DNA of 64,000 nucleotides from NCBI GenBank assembly GCA_963978905.1, contig OZ022257.1:10872509-10936508 (forward strand). The letters are read 5' to 3'. The stretch is from Trichostrongylus colubriformis (Eukaryota > Nematoda > Chromadorea > Rhabditida > Trichostrongylidae). The notes beneath the pieces were generated by a model. It did not search any database, was not told the DNA's origin, and saw only the letters and a program-made list of their open reading frames with translations. The position numbers and the translations under genes are program-made. Shown here piece after piece: positions 60,771-64,000 of this stretch. Position 1 is the stretch's first letter. Each line of letters opens with the position of its first letter.

Positions 60771-61840
60771 CTAGTTAAGATGTCTGTAATCAGTTTTCTC
60801 TATCAGAGGTTCCTCGACTGTTGGTCCAGTGTACTCCTCTTCCTCAGGTGCAGGGGTGCCGAGAAGGAGACTCAGCTGGTCTATTGCTTCTGGATCTGGT
60901 TCATAAGGTTCTTCCTGTAAAAGGCACATATGTATCTCAATATTTTCACGCCAAATATTTTCCCTATCCTTCAAAGAAGCTCAGAACAAAGTTAATTTTT
61001 TCTGTTAGGTTTCTTGGCACTTTGGAGATGATCTACTTACTGGTTAATGAAAACAGATTATGGAAACGGTATTCACTGGGAGCGATTCGGATTCCCTACC
61101 GGAGATACTCCAGTGATCTCTCAGCGCCCCGCATAATCTACTAGGATTACTTGTCATGAAATGCGTAAAAAATGCCTTCCGCTTTTTGGCTACAATTCTT
61201 TTTCTCCACGTTTCTATATGGATAGAGGAAGTTCTGATTCCGGGTCCATGAATAGCTCCACAAACACCAGCTGTGTAGCGCGTTCATTTGAAGAATGTAG
61301 CTGTTATTGGAGCGAAAACTAATCAGCTCTGGTAGTACGAGTCTGCTCTAGTGGCTTGGGCGCTCGCATGGCTAGCGCGTTTTTTTTTCTGAAATTTCGT
61401 GCTGCATTTTTCTTCGGTGCGAGCCACCTTTTGTGTCTCACATCGGCACAGAAAGAATAAAGGGTTCCAGTAACCCATCTGAGCTTTCAATCATCTCAAG
61501 GCTTGATAACCAAGAAAAAATATGGAAAAATGCCTAAGAAAGCATGTTGAAGATAGTTGTACTGACTAAGAATATGACTGGCAGCGAACAACAACCATAT
61601 TTGGGCCAGAACCGAGCTTTTTGGAGAAAAGCGACGGGATGATAGGCGAAACACGTTTAGAGGGGCGTTATTCAGAAAGACGCAGCACAGGTGAACCATA
61701 ATGTAAGAGACTTCTCCCTACACTGTATGTGGTCTTGATCGGAAGTGTGAGAGCTACCAACTCACCGCTGGCGCTGAGCTGACCACTCCACTATGGAGTG
61801 CGATAACAAGAGCAAGGCAGAGGAAATGGAAGAGATACAT
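60771..61840 (-). CDS. Small secreted acidic protein, family copy C (72 aa)
   Basis: Signal exon 61840-61766 (MYLFHFLCLALVIALHSGVV then SSAPA, donor GTGAGT) joins in phase 0 to exon 60914-60771 (acceptor TTTTACAG). The second encodes 47 residues: EEPYEPDPEAIDQLSLLLGT, PAPEEEEYTGPTVEEPLIEK, then TDYRHLN and TAG. It is strongly acidic and has no cysteine in the mature part. The block LLLGTPAPEE.....TVxEPLI is shared with exon 49076-48942 of copy B. The intron is 851 bp. A TATA box lies about 30 bp upstream (61868-61877) and AATAAA about 33 bp past the stop. Start choice rests on the conserved ATG in all three copies. This is the cleanest copy. Family not recognised; secretion is inferred from the signal peptide. 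Confidence 0.65.
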
Positions 61841-61867
61841 GGCTTGTTATATGCCCCTCCCTTTGGT

Positions 61868-61877
61868 CTGCTTATAT
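61868..61877 (-). promoter_or_regulatory. TATA box of small secreted gene C
   Basis: CCATATAAGCAGACC on the minus strand, same spacing to ATG as in copies A and B. Confidence 0.5.
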
Positions 61878-62157
61878 GGAGTTCGATACGTGCACTAACA
61901 TAATGAATATCGAGCATAGAACGTTTGCTAAACGATCCGTTTCCTAAAAATGAATCCTGCACTTTGTAGTTTGCCACTGTTGAGGAAAACGGAAGTATAA
62001 CAAAGATTGTGTCGTGACTGCGGTTTTGATGTTTGTGCTAGATCTGCTGACGAGTTAGTGCGGCAGAGTGCGCACAAAACTGTAATATTAAGACTAGACG
62101 AGGTGGACAAGCCAATAATACTTTTTCTAGCGCCTTACAAGTAACTAGAGTGGCTGG

Positions 62158-62522
62158 CTGTGTAGATTTACATCGAATTTTCGAGCGGACGCGCGCGGCG
62201 AGGGGCGCTACGCATTTTTTCGAGTGTGATTGCGTATATTGCAACACTCCCTTCAAAGTCTTACGCCCGAACTAATTATTTCTTAATTACGATCGTTACC
62301 ATGTAGTGCTATTAATTCTTTTACTTTTTATGTTACTAATTTGTCTTTTCAGGGCACAAAGGTTATTGTTTTTAGATAATGATGAGATAAACGGCTATTC
62401 CTCCAAGGACCTCCATGATACCAGACTTTTGTGTCAAGCGGGATTAACCGACCGCGCAAAGCCGATGGCGCTGCGAGTACGGCCTCGAAAAGCGAAAATT
62501 CGACATAAGACTACACACCCAA
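62158..62522. mobile_element. 365-bp MITE with 9-bp target duplication, copy 2
   Basis: Flanked by AGTGGCTGG on both sides (62149-62157 and 62523-62531). Ends include CATCGAATTTTCGAG and CGAAAATTCGACATAAG. Units 1 and 2 have a single AGTGGCTGG at the same place (near 39872 and 50468), i.e. empty sites. Confidence 0.85.
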
Positions 62523-63189
62523 AGTGGCTGGATCAGGAATCTCCTGGGTTTCTCCCGGATCTTCCAGTTCAAAAGCATGATTGCACGTGAGCATTTTGCA
62601 ACAGACAGCTCACTAATACTCGATTCGTATCTACGCACACATCTAAGGATGCTTGAAGCTCAACGGCTTAATCTTTTATCTGGCGCTGACATTGATCGCC
62701 ATCGAAACCTGGACCATCATTACTCTCAAACGTTCAAATCGAAAGCGATAGTTGAGGTGCAACAGGGCCTGATCTCGTGGACCCAGTGAGTCTCAGTGGC
62801 TTCCATTTCAGTGGGCCACCTCCGACCCTCATTTATCCAGCCAGTTCAAATGAATGATCTGGCTGTCACAAAAACAAGAGGTTTTCGATCATCTTGGCTG
62901 GTCCAACACGTCTCTGAAGTAAATAGCAATGGTGGCAATGAATCCATTCTGAATTCATCTCCATGTAGTACATTCGATCGTACTTTGACAGAATACATCA
63001 CCCAGAATATCTGTGCATGAACTGTTCCGTGTTCGCGAAAGATAATTAAGCTGGGCCTATTGTTCGATCAAAACCATCTAGTGAAGCAGCAATAGCGACC
63101 GGCATCCACCTATGCTGATGTTATTGATTGGTTGGCAATAAAGGAATCGAGGATAGTGAATGATTAAGGCACACCACGCGATAATCAGA

Positions 63190-63602
63190 TTAGTGGTTCA
63201 CTTTCTTGAGACAGGTAGCCCTTGGATAACTGCTCAAACTGCAACTCTTTGTTGTTGCTGCAAGGAGCACCCTCACGGTGTTGTGCCTACTCGAGCGCAA
63301 CCGAGCCATGCCTACTTAACAAAATCAGACCTGGCCTTTTACGAACGAATTTCCAGTTTGAAAGCTTCTTTCATCATCGAAATGGCTGTTTCATCGAATA
63401 ATCTTCTCATATGGCATCCTCCACGTGAGCGCCACGTTGGAAATTTGTTGGTCTGAGGCCAGGTGTGATGTGGTTGGGTGGGCGTGGCTGGGTTGTGCTC
63501 AAGCAGAAACAACACCGTGAGGGTGCACCCTGCAGTCGTAACAAAGATGCTGTTTGAGTAGTCATCCAAGGAGCTGCTTGCCACAAGAAAGTGAACTACT
63601 AA
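63190..63602. mobile_element. Fold-back element, 413 bp, long inverted arms
   Basis: TTAGTGGTTCACTTTCTTGA and TCAAACTGCAACTCTTTGTT in the left arm pair with the right arm to GTGCACCCTGCAG...AGAAAGTGAACTACTAA. The conserved centre of each arm includes GCACCCTCACGGTGTTGT. Arms exceed 110 bp. No coding frame of interest. Confidence 0.75.
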
Positions 63603-63750
63603 TCTCAATGTGTGCTTTCAACTCTCCACTAGTGGTTTTGATCAAGGGATGTGACATTTGGTCTGTTTAATATGCTTTGATGTGCGTGATGAGCCGTGAG
63701 CGAATATAGGGGGTTATATCGAGATTCAGGACCACACTTTTACTCGGTTT

Positions 63751-63906
63751 CTATCGACATTCTGTCTCAATTTTTGACGAAACCATCATACCGATGTTGC
63801 TTAGCCTTCTATGGGACACGCCACGATTTCTATCCACATCCACAAACACCACTGCATTCGATTGCGCCACCACGAATGTTATTCTTCCCCTCCAGGGTAT
63901 CCACCC
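63751..63906 (-). pseudogene. Conserved exon fragment (GWI.WRG), unit 3
   Basis: The minus strand reads GWIPWRGRITFVVAQSNAVV, then FVDVDRNRGVSHRRLSNIG, stop. Possible acceptor TTTTCAAG just upstream. Matches 40628-40786; unit 2 keeps only its end (near 51760-51790). Confidence 0.35.
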
Positions 63907-64000
63907 CTTGAAAATTGGAAAACATACGATTGCCACAAAAGAACGCTGGTAATCCCAGTGCATGCCGTGGCCCACAGCTACTTAAAGACACCAGGAGGGG

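Larger units (their letters stand above)
59770..63960 (-). repeat. Duplicated unit 3, right part
   Basis: Collinear with 37140-41060 and 47330-51880. Carries two insertions not found at the matching places in the other units: the 365-bp element at 62158-62522 and the fold-back at 63190-63602. Confidence 0.75.

Noticed and set aside
61225..61300. A middle exon (VFVELFMDPESEL) in the small secreted genes
   Set aside because: The peptide recurs in copies B and C, but a stop arrives before any GT donor, and copy A is broken. Two-exon models work without it.

Overview
This window looks like nuclear DNA from a rhabditid (clade V, strongyle- or hookworm-like) nematode. The evidence is split genes with many 50-75 bp introns, TTTCAG-type acceptors, a phenylalanine hydroxylase closest to nematode PAH-1, a cuticlin-type ZP protein, Tc3-like and mariner transposons, and a BEL/Pao relic. 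No bacterial-style operon or CRISPR array was seen. All gene models were spliced by hand from the sequence.

Left part (1-13.4 kb): the 3' half of a cuticlin-like ZP-domain gene (+, 451-3918, 5' end outside the window); a transposon island at 6.3-8.8 kb in which a Tc3-like element sits inside a deleted mariner; an uninterrupted (TG)n tract of about 1.6 kb followed by a 146-bp tandem repeat; and an unrecognised four-exon gene (-, 12673-13376).

Middle part (13.4-29.8 kb): repeat-rich spacer, then a complete 14-exon phenylalanine hydroxylase gene (pah-1, +, 19605-28614, 452 aa). Its long introns carry a tRNA-derived repeat, several hairpin elements and an 885-bp mariner derivative. A second repeat-rich spacer follows.

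Right part (29.8-64 kb): three diverged units of roughly 11 kb in the same order and orientation. Each carries, on the minus strand, a two-exon gene with a signal-peptide exon and an acidic C-terminal exon (about 70 aa; 38648-39576, 48942-50163, 60771-61840). The middle copy has two alternative last exons. I do not recognise this family, and it is the best candidate here for an undescribed system. The units also hold a second minus-strand gene (31342-31923, with a decayed copy at 52.9 kb), conserved exon fragments, and mobile elements present in one unit and absent from the others. A degraded BEL/Pao pol lies between the first and second small-gene copies. The small-gene family looks like a tandem expansion of secreted peptides in a region strongly shaped by transposons; no pathway link to pah-1 or the ZP gene is visible.
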